This document shows positions 41,428 through 49,700 of a DNA stretch of 64,000 nucleotides, in pieces. The stretch is taken from NCBI GenBank assembly GCA_964612975.1, contig CAZTGC010000007.1, forward strand, positions 62,001 through 126,000, read 5' to 3'. The number at the start of each line of letters is the position of its first letter. Position 1 is the first letter of the stretch. Under the pieces are notes generated by a model. It searched no databases and was not told the origin of the DNA. It saw nothing but the letters and a program-made list of their open reading frames with translations. This stretch comes from NZ13-RE01 sp964612975 (GTDB taxonomy: Bacteria > Dictyoglomota > Dictyoglomia > Dictyoglomales > Dictyoglomaceae). A program made the position numbers and the translations under genes.

Positions 41428-42262
41428 TAATAATCAAATTCCTGCTTGGTGTCCTGGTTGTGGAAATTGGTCTATTTTAAATTGTATAAAAAGGGCACTT
41501 GCAGAGTTAGATATACCTCCTCATAAAGTACTAATGGTATCTGGAATTGGTCAGGCTGCTAAAGCTCCTCATTACTTCAAATGCAACCTTTTTAATGGCC
41601 TTCATGGGAGAGATATTCCTGTTGCAGTAGGAGCTAAGATAGCAAATAAAGATCTTGTTGTAATCTGTGAATCAGGAGATGGAAATACCTATGGGGAGGG
41701 TGGAAATCATCTCATTCATAATGCAAGAAGAAATGTAAATATAAAGGTCTTTGTGCATAATAATCAGATTTATGGTTTGACTAAAGGACAAGCTTCTCCT
41801 ACAAGCGATGTGGGTATGAAAACTAAGTTGAACCCCTTGGGAGTAATCTATCCTCCTATAAATCCATCGGCTCTCGCAATAGCAAGTGGGGCTTCTTTTG
41901 TAGCTCGCTCCTTTTCAGGAGATCCAGATCATCTTGTGGAAATGATGAAACTCGCTATACTACACAAGGGATTTGCCCTTCTTGATATTTTACAACCCTG
42001 TGTAACCTTTAATAAGATGAATACCTTTGGGTGGTATTCTGAGAGAATTTATAAACTTCCTAGGGATTATGATCCATGGGACATTAATAGGGCTTTTGAA
42101 AAGTCTTTAGAGTGGGGAGATAAAATTCCTATTGGGGTTATTTATAAAAAAGAAAGAAAGACTTTTGAAGAATCATTACCTCAACTTGAGGGAATCCCAT
42201 TATATAAAAAGGTAAAAGATTCTAAAGAGATATTTGATAAAATAATAAAAGAGTTTATATAG
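41408..42262 (+). CDS. korB: 2-oxoacid:acceptor oxidoreductase, beta subunit (ThDP), probable ATA start
   Basis: The ThDP-binding beta subunit, about 284 residues. The first canonical start (ATG 41534) would cut off the cluster-binding and ThDP-site region, because the same frame upstream encodes NNNQIPAWCPGCGNWSILNC. The reading frame is open back to a TAA at 41393-41395 and has no ATG, GTG or TTG. An ATA at 41408-41410 would give MNLEEFNNNQIPAWCPGCG, the expected N-terminal length, and overlaps the end of korA by 20 bp. VSGIGQAAK, GDGNTYGEGGNHLIHNARRN and VHNNQIYGLTKGQASPTS are the ThDP/Mg2+ and family motifs. An unusual start or a 1-2 base sequence error are both possible. Confidence 0.85.
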   Translation: MNLEEFNNNQIPAWCPGCGNWSILNCIKRALAELDIPPHKVLMVSGIGQAAKAPHYFKCNLFNGLHGRDIPVAVGAKIANKDLVVICESGDGNTYGEGGNHLIHNARRNVNIKVFVHNNQIYGLTKGQASPTSDVGMKTKLNPLGVIYPPINPSALAIASGASFVARSFSGDPDHLVEMMKLAILHKGFALLDILQPCVTFNKMNTFGWYSERIYKLPRDYDPWDINRAFEKSLEWGDKIPIGVIYKKERKTFEESLPQLEGIPLYKKVKDSKEIFDKIIKEFI

Positions 42263-42314
42263 GGGATCATAGAAAATTGGTGAATATAATAAATTTCTCT
42301 TTTTAAAATTCTAC

Positions 42315-42343
42315 TTGCAAAAATTTTTCATTTATGTTATTCT
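42315..42343 (+). promoter_or_regulatory. Promoter of the peroxiredoxin gene
   Basis: TTGCAA (42315-42320), a 17-bp spacer and TATTCT (42338-42343). The predicted start is near 42350, 37 nt before the ATG. Confidence 0.65.
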
Positions 42344-42358
42344 TCTTAATAAGAATAA
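42337..42358 (+). promoter_or_regulatory. Operator-like inverted repeat over the peroxiredoxin -10
   Basis: TTATTCTT (42337-42344) and AAGAATAA (42351-42358) are perfect 8-bp arms separated by 6 bases. They cover the -10 and start site, as a repressor site would. The AT-rich palindrome resembles Fur/PerR-type boxes in general form, but the regulator is unknown. Confidence 0.5.
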
Positions 42359-42386
42359 TTATAATTTTGAATTGGGAGGTGTAATT

Positions 42387-43067
42387 ATGGAAAATTTAGA
42401 AAGAAAAGGATTACCACTACTTGGAGAGCCTTTTCCTAAAATGGAGGTTTTAACAACTCATGGAGTGAAAAAACTACCTGATGACTATAAGGGAAAATGG
42501 TTTGTACTTTTTAGTCATCCTGCAGACTATACTCCTGTATGTACCACAGAATTTGTGGCTTTTCAGAAAAGATATGAAAAATTTAAGGCACTAAATACAG
42601 AACTAATTGGTCTCAGTATTGACCAGGTATTTAGCCACATTAAATGGGTTGAATGGATAAAGGAAAAATTAGGAGTTGAGATCGAATTTCCGATTATAGC
42701 TGACGACTTGGGAAGAGTATCTGAAAAAATTGGCTTAATTCATCCTGGAAAGGGGACAAATACTGTAAGAGCAGTATTTGTAGTAGATGATAAGGGAATA
42801 ATTAGATTGATACTTTACTATCCCCAAGAAGTGGGAAGAAATATGGATGAGATATTGAGAGCATTGGAAGCACTACAAATCTCTGATAAATATGGTGTAG
42901 CTCTTCCTGCTCATTGGCCAGATAGTGAGGTGGTAGGAAAAGATCATGTAATTATGCCACCTGCAAAGGATGTTAATACTGCTAAGGCAAGACTTGAATC
43001 TGCAAAGAAAGGCGAGATTGAGTGCTTTGATTGGTGGCTCTGCCATAAAAAGTTAGAGATAAATTAG
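42387..43067 (+). CDS. Peroxiredoxin (Prx6/AhpC-TSA type)
   Basis: The 226-residue thiol peroxidase reduces H2O2 and organic peroxides. The peroxidatic cysteine is C52 in SHPADYTPVCTTEFVAFQ, and the arginine/threonine environment is intact. The C-terminal arm, with RALEALQISDKYGVALPAHW and two more cysteines (C213, C219) in IECFDWWLCHKKLEIN, matches the long archaeal-type peroxiredoxins (Aeropyrum thioredoxin peroxidase) that form decamers. The ATG at 42387 has GGGAGGTG upstream; an in-frame ATG further 5' lies within the promoter. Next to an oxygen-sensitive 2-oxoacid oxidoreductase, it fits oxidative defence in an anaerobe. Confidence 0.93.
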   Translation: MENLERKGLPLLGEPFPKMEVLTTHGVKKLPDDYKGKWFVLFSHPADYTPVCTTEFVAFQKRYEKFKALNTELIGLSIDQVFSHIKWVEWIKEKLGVEIEFPIIADDLGRVSEKIGLIHPGKGTNTVRAVFVVDDKGIIRLILYYPQEVGRNMDEILRALEALQISDKYGVALPAHWPDSEVVGKDHVIMPPAKDVNTAKARLESAKKGEIECFDWWLCHKKLEIN

Positions 43068-43084
43068 AAGTTTTTTTCTTCACG

Positions 43085-43106
43085 GGGGTAAGGCACATCT
43101 TACCCC
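43085..43106 (+). terminator. Hairpin terminator after the peroxiredoxin gene
   Basis: GGGGTAAG (43085-43092) / CTTACCCC (43099-43106) with a 6-base loop, followed by a loosely T-rich stretch (TGTATTCATTTTTAA). Confidence 0.6.
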
Positions 43107-43146
43107 TGTATTCATTTTTAATGAAATTTAATTTAAAATAATTCTT

Positions 43147-44196
43147 ATGTTGAGATATTTTTCTTTTTTAATTGCTTGGATATTAGGCTTTATTTTTTAT
43201 AAGAGGTTAAATTTCCTTAAAAAACTAAAAAATTCTAACAATTTTTATAGAGTTTCCATAATAATTCCTGCTAGGAATGAAGAAAATAATATAGGGAAGC
43301 TTCTTTCCCATCTTCAAAATCAAACTTATAAACCCTATGAGATCATAGTAGTAGACGACAATTCGAAGGATAAAACAAGTGAGGTGGCAAGAAGTTATGG
43401 AATTAAAATAATAAGGTTGGAGGAAGATCCTCCCGAGGGATGGACAGGTAAGAATTGGGCATTATGGAATGGATATTTAAAATCCACGGGGGAATTGTTG
43501 TTATTTTTAGATGCAGATGTAGAACCTAAGGAAGATTTTATAGAGGTGATGATTTCAAATTATGATTTATACAAAGGATTAATATCCTGTTGGCCCTACC
43601 AGAGATTTGAAAAATTTTATGAACATTTGAATTTTGCTTTCAACTTAGCTTCGATTTTTTCTATGTTCGTGTTAAGCAGAAAAGAGGGTGCCTTTGGTCC
43701 ATGTTTTCTCATTTCTCGAGGTGACTATGAGATGGTAGGGGGACACAAGGAAGTAAAGGGTAAAATTGTTGAAGATTTAGCCTTAGCTAAAAGATGTATA
43801 GAAAAGGGTATTTCTGTAAATAATTTTCTTGGTAAGGATTATCTAAAATTTAGGATGTATAATGGATTTTTAGATTTATTTAGAGGTTTTACTAAAAATA
43901 TGGCAAAGGGTGCTTTTTCTATAAATTTTTTAAATTTTTTGTTAATTTTTTTTTATTTTTATGGGATATATGGAGGTATTTTTTACTTTAGAGAAACCCT
44001 CTTAAATGTTTTTTATATTTTATTTGTCATTCAGTTTTATATAATTTCTAGAGATTTGGGAGATTACAAACTTTATGATGCTCTTTTATATCCAACTCAT
44101 TTTATTTTCTTTTTATTTTTATTTTTGTATTCAATTTTTAGATCCTTTTTCGTGAGAACTGTTATTTGGAAGGAGAGAAAAATTCATGTGGATTAA
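43147..44196 (+). CDS. GT2 family membrane glycosyltransferase (CrtQ-like)
   Basis: A 349-residue GT-A glycosyltransferase with one N-terminal and about three C-terminal membrane segments. RVSIIIPARNEENNIGKLLS starts the nucleotide-binding half, VVDDNSKDKTSEVARSYGIK carries the first aspartate pair, LLLFLDADVEPKEDF the DxD metal site, and EDLALAKRCIEKG the catalytic ED block. The order resembles carotenoid/lipid glycosyltransferases of the CrtQ type. The gene overlaps plsY by 11 bp, which suggests joint expression and a lipid acceptor. There is no Shine-Dalgarno, but TAAAAT ends 7 nt before the ATG, another possible leaderless start. Confidence 0.85.
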   Translation: MLRYFSFLIAWILGFIFYKRLNFLKKLKNSNNFYRVSIIIPARNEENNIGKLLSHLQNQTYKPYEIIVVDDNSKDKTSEVARSYGIKIIRLEEDPPEGWTGKNWALWNGYLKSTGELLLFLDADVEPKEDFIEVMISNYDLYKGLISCWPYQRFEKFYEHLNFAFNLASIFSMFVLSRKEGAFGPCFLISRGDYEMVGGHKEVKGKIVEDLALAKRCIEKGISVNNFLGKDYLKFRMYNGFLDLFRGFTKNMAKGAFSINFLNFLLIFFYFYGIYGGIFYFRETLLNVFYILFVIQFYIISRDLGDYKLYDALLYPTHFIFFLFLFLYSIFRSFFVRTVIWKERKIHVD

Positions 44197-44806
44197 TATA
44201 TTGGCTATAGTTTTACAGTTTGTATCTGGATCTATCATGTATTCATATATTATTGCAAAACTGCTAAATATAGATCTTTCAAAAGTTAGAGATGGAAATC
44301 CTGGAGCTTCAAATCTTTGGAGAATTGCTGGATGGAGATGGGGAGTTTTAGCTTTAGTCCTGGATTATCTTAAGGGAGTAATTCCCATATCTATTTTTAT
44401 AAATCTTGGAATTGTGGAGGATAAGTATATAATTACTCTTGCTGTTTTAGCAGGAGTTTTAGGTCATTCTTTCTCTCCTATGCTTAAATTTAAAGGAGGA
44501 AAAGCTGTTGCGGTTTCTTTTGGGGCATGGTCAGTCCTTACAAAATGGGAGGCTCCTACACTTTTAGGATCTGTTTTTACTTTATTCACTATAATTAAAC
44601 CAAAGAATACAACAGTAGGAGAAGATGCCTTTCGAGTATTTATTGGATATTTAGTGCTTCTTTTTTATGTTATTTTTAAAGCATATAGAGGAGAGACACA
44701 TCTTCTTTTCTTTTATTTAGGAAATTTTCTTATAATTTTTTATAAACATAAAAAAGATTTGATAGAATTTTTTAAAAACATCAAATTTATTTCCAATATT
44801 CTTTAG
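44186..44806 (+). CDS. plsY: Acyl-phosphate:glycerol-3-phosphate acyltransferase PlsY
   Basis: The 206-residue integral membrane enzyme transfers an acyl group from acyl-phosphate to glycerol-3-phosphate in the first step of phospholipid synthesis. GSIMYSYIIAKLLNIDLSKV is followed by RDGNPGASNLWRIAGWRWG, the conserved G-N-P/I-GA-N-x-R motif, and LDYLKGVIPI. GHSFSPMLKFKGGKAVAVSF is the second conserved motif, lysine and glycines intact. Five or six membrane segments are visible. The ATG follows GGAAGGAG and lies within the end of the GT2 gene. Confidence 0.9.
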   Translation: MWINILAIVLQFVSGSIMYSYIIAKLLNIDLSKVRDGNPGASNLWRIAGWRWGVLALVLDYLKGVIPISIFINLGIVEDKYIITLAVLAGVLGHSFSPMLKFKGGKAVAVSFGAWSVLTKWEAPTLLGSVFTLFTIIKPKNTTVGEDAFRVFIGYLVLLFYVIFKAYRGETHLLFFYLGNFLIIFYKHKKDLIEFFKNIKFISNIL

Positions 44807-44825
44807 TAGATCTTCTATATTAGAT

Positions 44826-45059
44826 TTATTTTTCATAAGCGCTAATATCGTATCCTTTATATTCAAGTACGTATTCAGATTTTGGAAGATAAAAAAGATT
44901 AAACTCTGCTAAGAGATCTACAGAATCCCCAATATATATAGGAGAATTATTTCCCCTTCCACATAATATTGTGTTTCCTATAATAAGTTTAATGGGAATG
45001 TCAACTCCATATTGAACATACATAGGATAATTTTTACATAAAAAGTCATCTACAGCCAC
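44826..45059 (-). CDS. Short hypothetical protein or gene remnant
   Basis: A 77-codon frame starts at a GTG (45057-45059) directly after an in-frame TAA, with no ribosome-binding site. It contains VDIPIKLIIGNTILCGRGNN and ends SEYVLEYKGYDISAYEK. The composition is coding-like and it is placed between two plus-strand genes. No family was recognised. It may be the tail of a gene that has lost its front half. Confidence 0.35.
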   Translation of the reverse strand: MAVDDFLCKNYPMYVQYGVDIPIKLIIGNTILCGRGNNSPIYIGDSVDLLAEFNLFYLPKSEYVLEYKGYDISAYEK

Positions 45060-45189
45060 ATTTTGTTACTAAAAGGAAAGGTCTTCCAAAGGAATTATGT
45101 GGGGCTTGCCTTTAGGAATAACATTATATCATCATTTTTAGAGTTTAAACTAAAAAATAATTATATTATTGAAATCATCCTCTATAAAC

Positions 45190-45198
45190 TGTTATAAT
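45190..45198 (+). promoter_or_regulatory. Extended -10 promoter of phoU
   Basis: TGTTATAAT, with a predicted transcription start near 45205. The short leader carries AGGAGG before the GTG start of phoU. Confidence 0.55.
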
Positions 45199-45227
45199 TT
45201 TACAAAACTTTTAGGAGGATATTTTTT

Positions 45228-45881
45228 GTGAGACAAAGTTTTGTAGAGGATCTTAAAAGATTAGAAAGAGATCTTCAGGAGATGGGGAAGGTAGTAAGGG
45301 ATATGCTATGTAGTAGTATAAAAGCTCTTTTGGAGAGAGATGAAAAATTAGCTAAAGAAGTTATTGATATGGATGATATAGTGGATAGATATAATTGGGA
45401 TATCGAAGATCGATGCTTAAAATTGCTTGCTCTTCAACAGCCAATGGCCCATGATTTAAGAGTAATAGCTTCTGCAATGAAGATAATAAATGATATTGAA
45501 AGGATGGGGGATTATTGCGTAGATATTGCAAAGTTTTCTATAGATCTCATAAAAAGCTCTGCTCTTTTTATTAATCCTGAGCTTATTCAAATGTTTAAAC
45601 TAGTAGAAAAAATAATAAATGGTTCTTTAGAAGCCTTCATCAATAGGGATGTAGAGTTTATTTTAAAAGTTGTGGAAGAGGATGAAGAAATAGATCATTC
45701 TTATCGTAGAATATATGATGAAATTGTTGAAGATATTGAAAATGTTCCCCAGACTGCTCCTCAGGGAATAAAACTTCTAATGATAGCAAGATATTTGGAA
45801 AGGATTGCTGATCATGTAACTAATGTCGCAGAAAGAATTTATTATATGGAAACGGGAGAATTAAAGGAACTTCATAACTAA
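45228..45881 (+). CDS. phoU: Phosphate signalling protein PhoU
   Basis: The 217-residue all-helical regulator modulates phosphate uptake and signalling and contacts the PstSCAB transporter. It is built of two three-helix repeats. The metal-binding ExxxD signatures appear as KEVIDMDDIVDRYNWDIEDR and VVEEDEEIDHSYRRIYDE, and each repeat ends with an RxxERMGDYCVDIAKF or RYLERIADHVTNVAERI block. The start is GTG with AGGAGGATATTTTTT upstream. It is convergent with pstB and not part of the pst transcript: its stop and the pstB stop are immediately adjacent (45881/45882). Confidence 0.93.
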   Translation: MRQSFVEDLKRLERDLQEMGKVVRDMLCSSIKALLERDEKLAKEVIDMDDIVDRYNWDIEDRCLKLLALQQPMAHDLRVIASAMKIINDIERMGDYCVDIAKFSIDLIKSSALFINPELIQMFKLVEKIINGSLEAFINRDVEFILKVVEEDEEIDHSYRRIYDEIVEDIENVPQTAPQGIKLLMIARYLERIADHVTNVAERIYYMETGELKELHN

Positions 45882-46679
45882 TTATCCAAATCTTCCAGTA
45901 ATATAATCTCCTGTGAGTTTCTTTTTAGGCTTGGTAAAAACTTCAGAAGTTTTTCCAACTTCAATAACTTCTCCCAGATACATGAAAACAATCTCATCAG
46001 AAATTCTTGCTGCTTGTTGCATATTATGAGTTACTATTATTATGGTAACATAATCTTTTAGGGTTTTTATGGTATCTTCAATTACATATGTGGAGATAGG
46101 ATCTAAGGCAGAGGTTGGCTCATCCATTAATAAAATTTCTGGTTCCACAGCTAAAGCTCTTGCAATACATACTCTTTGTTGTTGACCTCCAGATAATTCT
46201 GATGGCTGATATTTTAATCTATTTTTTATTTCATCCCATATGCCTGCAAGTCTTAAGCTTTTTTCTACAATATTGTCTGATTCTTCTTTTGAAATTTTTC
46301 TTTTGTTCAAAATATATCCTGAGATTACATTTTTGTATACATCCATGTTGTAGAAGAGATTAGGTCTTTGAAATACCATTCCAATTCTTCTTCTGATTAA
46401 AACAGGATCTATATTGTTATCATAAATATTCAAATCTTCTAAAAATATTTTTCCCTCAATTCTTGCTCCGGGCGTTAATTCATGGAGTCTATTGAAACAC
46501 CTAAGTAAGGTGGTTTTTCCACATCCTGATGGCCCAATAATTGCGGTTAATGTGTTTTTCTTTATGGATATATTTATATTCTTTAAAACCTGATCAGCGC
46601 CAAACCAGGCGTTTAGATTTTCTGTTCTTAATTTTTCTAAATTTTTTTCTTCTTCAAGAATATGTTTTTCTTCTCGCAT
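45882..46679 (-). CDS. pstB: Phosphate ABC transporter ATP-binding protein PstB
   Basis: The 265-residue ATPase of the high-affinity phosphate transporter. LNAWFGADQVLKNINISIKK starts the core, Walker A is AIIGPSGCGKTTLLRC, ALDPISTYVIEDTIKTLKDY follows Walker B (EILLMDEPTS), and the signature is LSGGQQQRVCIARAL. The last gene of pstC-pstA-pstB, it overlaps pstA by 26 bp. An N-terminal extension (EEKHILEEEKNLEKL) precedes the usual start of the family, so initiation a little downstream is possible. Confidence 0.95.
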   Translation of the reverse strand: MREEKHILEEEKNLEKLRTENLNAWFGADQVLKNINISIKKNTLTAIIGPSGCGKTTLLRCFNRLHELTPGARIEGKIFLEDLNIYDNNIDPVLIRRRIGMVFQRPNLFYNMDVYKNVISGYILNKRKISKEESDNIVEKSLRLAGIWDEIKNRLKYQPSELSGGQQQRVCIARALAVEPEILLMDEPTSALDPISTYVIEDTIKTLKDYVTIIIVTHNMQQAARISDEIVFMYLGEVIEVGKTSEVFTKPKKKLTGDYITGRFG

Positions 46680-47490
46680 AATATCTAGCTAATATATTTA
46701 ATAATAACACAATTATAGCTAAAAGAAAAGAGGATGCCCAAGCAATATTTTTCCACTCTTTATAGGGAGATGTTGCATAATTATATATGGTTACAGTTAA
46801 GCTGGCAATGGGTTGATCTAATCTAAGACTCCAAAAGGAACTATTAAGGGAGGTAAATAAAAGAGGGGCAGTTTCTCCCATAATTCTCGCAAAGGCAGAC
46901 ATAATTCCTGTAACTATTCCACTACTTCCCGAAGGAAGAACCACCTTAATAATAGCCCTCCATTTTGGAGCTCCTAAGGCATAGCTCGCTTCTCTTACAG
47001 AATTTGGGACCATTTTTAGAGATTCCTCAGTGGCCTTTGTAATAATAGGAATCATAATAATACTTAAGGCTATTCCACCCGCCAATGCAGAAAATCTCTT
47101 CATTGGAATTACTATTAATATATATACAAAAACTCCAATTATGATTGTTGGAATTCCACTTGATACTTCACATATAAATCTTGTCCACCATGCCAGTCTA
47201 TTATTTCCATATTCTACAATATAAACTCCTGATAAAACCCCAATGGGAATCCCAATAATTCCTGCAATTATTGCCAATAAAAGTGTTCCTACTATTGCGT
47301 TAGCAACACCTCCTCCTGGAATTCCTGGCGGTTTTGGGAGTTCTAGAAATAAGTTTAGGTTAAGATAAGATAATCCCTTTATAAATAAATCCCCCAAGAT
47401 CCAAAAAAGAAAGGAAGCTCCTAAGATAAAGGAGAAAACACATAAACTCAACATTATTTCAGAATATATTTTTCTTCTCTTATAATTCAT
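46654..47490 (-). CDS. pstA: Phosphate ABC transporter permease PstA
   Basis: The 278-residue inner-membrane permease has six membrane segments. LELPKPPGIPGGGVANAIVG, then IPIGVLSGVYIVEYG, are PstA marks. VPNSVREASYALGAPKWRAI is the cytoplasmic EAA-type coupling loop, followed by MGETAPLLFTSL. The start overlaps the pstC stop by 4 bp (ATGA), indicating coupled translation. Confidence 0.94.
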   Translation of the reverse strand: MNYKRRKIYSEIMLSLCVFSFILGASFLFWILGDLFIKGLSYLNLNLFLELPKPPGIPGGGVANAIVGTLLLAIIAGIIGIPIGVLSGVYIVEYGNNRLAWWTRFICEVSSGIPTIIIGVFVYILIVIPMKRFSALAGGIALSIIMIPIITKATEESLKMVPNSVREASYALGAPKWRAIIKVVLPSGSSGIVTGIMSAFARIMGETAPLLFTSLNSSFWSLRLDQPIASLTVTIYNYATSPYKEWKNIAWASSFLLAIIVLLLNILARYYARRKTYS

Positions 47491-48398
47491 CTCTTTTCCA
47501 TCCTTTTTATAATAAAATATCGGGTTAAGGCAATGGTAAAGAAAGTTATGAAGAAAAGAATTAGCGCTAATTCTACAAGGGAAGATAAATGTAATTTCCC
47601 CACGGCTTCTGTAAACTCGTTAGCAATGGTGCTTGAAATGGTATATCCAGGACTAAAAAGAGATAAGGAGATTTTAGGAGAATTTCCAACAACCATTGTT
47701 ACCGCCATAGTTTCTCCTAAAGCTCTTCCTAACCCTAAGATTCCTCCTGCAAGGATTCCTGATTTTGCATTTCCTAATACTACTTTCCATATCATTTCCC
47801 ATTGGGTCATCCCAAGGGCTAAAGCGCCTTCTCTTTGTTCCTTAGGAACTGCAGCAATGATCTCCCTTGATATTGAAGATATGGTTGGAATAATCATAAT
47901 AGCCAATACAATACCCGCTGTTAAGAATCCTACTCCCATGGAATAACCTTGAAAAAAGGGAAGAAAGCCAAGATATTTGTTTAAAAGGGGACCAATTTTA
48001 AGTTGTATTATTGGGGCTAAAGTAAAAAGTCCCCACATACCATATATTATACTGGGAATTGCTCCTAAAAGCTCAATTATAAAAGATAAGGGTTGTTTTA
48101 AATAATAGGGACAAATTTCCGAAATGAATATGGCAATACCAATACTTATGGGGAATCCTAAAATAAGGGCAATAAGAGATGTTACTATAGTTCCGTATAT
48201 GGATGGTAAGGCACTAAAGTACTCTGCTACTGGGTCCCAAGTGGTCTCTATTAAAAATCTCCAACCAAATCTAATAATGCTTGGGATACTGGCAATTAAT
48301 AGTTCACAGAATATAGCTCCCACCATCAAGATAATTAGAAGGCTAGATAAAAGAGTCAAATTTTTAAATATCTTTTCACCTATATTTTTTCTCATCAT
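47487..48398 (-). CDS. pstC: Phosphate ABC transporter permease PstC
   Basis: The 303-residue permease partner of PstA. IRFGWRFLIETTWDPVAEYF, then ALPSIYGTIVTSLIALILG, ELLGAIPSIIYGMWGLF and VPKEQREGALALGMTQWEMI with RALGETMAVTMVVGNSP are standard PstC blocks. It is the first gene of the pst transcript. The gene for the phosphate-binding protein PstS, usually first, is absent here and from the rest of the window. Confidence 0.94.
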   Translation of the reverse strand: MMRKNIGEKIFKNLTLLSSLLIILMVGAIFCELLIASIPSIIRFGWRFLIETTWDPVAEYFSALPSIYGTIVTSLIALILGFPISIGIAIFISEICPYYLKQPLSFIIELLGAIPSIIYGMWGLFTLAPIIQLKIGPLLNKYLGFLPFFQGYSMGVGFLTAGIVLAIMIIPTISSISREIIAAVPKEQREGALALGMTQWEMIWKVVLGNAKSGILAGGILGLGRALGETMAVTMVVGNSPKISLSLFSPGYTISSTIANEFTEAVGKLHLSSLVELALILFFITFFTIALTRYFIIKRMEKR

Positions 48399-48445
48399 TT
48401 AATAAATTTTCCTCATATTTTTAAATATTCTTTCTTTACCTTATT

Positions 48446-48474
48446 AGAATAACTTTCTCTTTTTAATACGTCAA
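48446..48474 (-). promoter_or_regulatory. Promoter of pstCAB
   Basis: The minus strand has TTGACG (48469-48474), a 17-bp spacer and TATTCT (48446-48451). The predicted start near 48439 lies about 40 nt before the pstC ATG. No obvious Pho-box repeat was seen. Confidence 0.6.
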
Positions 48475-48575
48475 CTATATAAATAAAAATCTTTGGAGAT
48501 CTTGTAGAAATTTGAAAAAAGTTTTATTTATGGTCTCTTTGCCATATTTCCCTTCAGTTTAAATTTTAAGACCTA

Positions 48576-48584
48576 TGATATAAT
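48576..48584 (+). promoter_or_regulatory. Extended -10 promoter of the heptose operon
   Basis: TGATATAAT, with a predicted transcription start near 48591 and a ribosome-binding site AAAGGTGAT before the ATG at 48615. Confidence 0.55.
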
Positions 48585-48614
48585 TCTATTGTAGTTTTCT
48601 AAAGGTGATTTAAT

Positions 48615-49700
48615 ATGAAGGATAGAATAAAAGCAAGATTAAGGGAACATAAAAGGGTTATAGAGCTTGTAGAAGAAAAGCTTATAGAGGAGATAGAAAA
48701 ATCTGCAAGAGCTATTATTTCTGCTTATGAAAATAATAGGAAGGTTATCCTTTTGGGAAATGGTGGAAGTGCAGCGGATGCACAACATATTGCAGGGGAG
48801 TTAGTGGGAAAATTTTTGAAGGAAAGGAAATCTCTTCCTGCTATTGCTCTAACCACTAATTCATCAATTATTACTGCAATATCTAATGATTATGGGTATG
48901 ATATGGTCTTTGAGAGACAGATTGAATCTTTAGTTCAGGAGAAGGATGTAGTTATAGGAATAAGCACCTCTGGAAGTTCCCCAAATGTGATAAGAGCCTT
49001 GAAAAAATCTAAGGAATTAGGTGCTATAGTAATTTCTCTTTCTGGAAAAGATGGAGGGGAAATGGCAAAAATTTCTGATATTAATTTAACAATTCCCTTT
49101 CATATAACTCCTCATATTCAAGAAGCTCATATGACTATTGGCCATATTATATGTGATCTAGTTGAAGACTATTTATTCAATTCAAAAAAGAAAGCAGTCT
49201 TTCTTGATAGGGATGGAACTATAAATGAAGATAAGGGATATATATATAGAATAGAAGATTTAGTGATATTACCAAAAGTTGTTGAGGGATTAAGACTTCT
49301 TCAAAAGAATTTTTTATTGATTGTTGTAACAAATCAATCGGGCGTGGAGAGGGGATATTATACTGAGAAGGATGTAGAAAGATTTAATAATTATCTTCAC
49401 TTAGCTTTGGCAAAGGATGGAGTATATATTGATGATTTTTATTATTGTCCCTATTTAGAAGGTGAATGTAGAAAGCCTAATATTGGGATGCTTATTCAAG
49501 CTCAAAGGGATTGGAATATTGATTTAAGTAAGTCTTACTTTATTGGTGATAAAGAATCAGATGTTTTAGCTGGAAAAAGAGCAGGATGTAAAACTATTCT
49601 AATTGGAAAGACCTTTTCTGAGGTTGTACCTGATTTTTATGCCAAAGATCTTTTGGAAGGTGCAGAGTGGATTCTTTTAATGGAGAGAAAAGATGAATAA
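48615..49700 (+). CDS. gmhA/gmhB: Fused sedoheptulose-7-P isomerase and heptose-bisphosphate phosphatase (GmhA-GmhB)
   Basis: The 361-residue bifunctional enzyme serves ADP-heptose synthesis. Residues 1-190 are a SIS-domain GmhA (LLGNGGSAADAQHIAGELVG, IGISTSGSSPNVIRALKKSK, HITPHIQEAHMTIGHIICD), which isomerises sedoheptulose-7-P. Residues 193-361 are a HAD phosphatase of the GmhB/HisB type: AVFLDRDGTINEDKGYI (nucleophile D198, acid D200), VVTNQSGVERGYY and FIGDKESDVLAG. The CPYLEGECRKPNIGM loop keeps two cysteines of the GmhB zinc site but lacks the usual histidine. GmhA and GmhB are usually separate proteins. The gene overlaps hldA by 8 bp. Confidence 0.92.
   Translation: MKDRIKARLREHKRVIELVEEKLIEEIEKSARAIISAYENNRKVILLGNGGSAADAQHIAGELVGKFLKERKSLPAIALTTNSSIITAISNDYGYDMVFERQIESLVQEKDVVIGISTSGSSPNVIRALKKSKELGAIVISLSGKDGGEMAKISDINLTIPFHITPHIQEAHMTIGHIICDLVEDYLFNSKKKAVFLDRDGTINEDKGYIYRIEDLVILPKVVEGLRLLQKNFLLIVVTNQSGVERGYYTEKDVERFNNYLHLALAKDGVYIDDFYYCPYLEGECRKPNIGMLIQAQRDWNIDLSKSYFIGDKESDVLAGKRAGCKTILIGKTFSEVVPDFYAKDLLEGAEWILLMERKDE

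Noticed and set aside
42315..42386. 24-residue N-terminal extension of the peroxiredoxin
   Set aside because: It covers the -35/-10 promoter and has no ribosome-binding site, while GGGAGGTG directly precedes the ATG at 42387.
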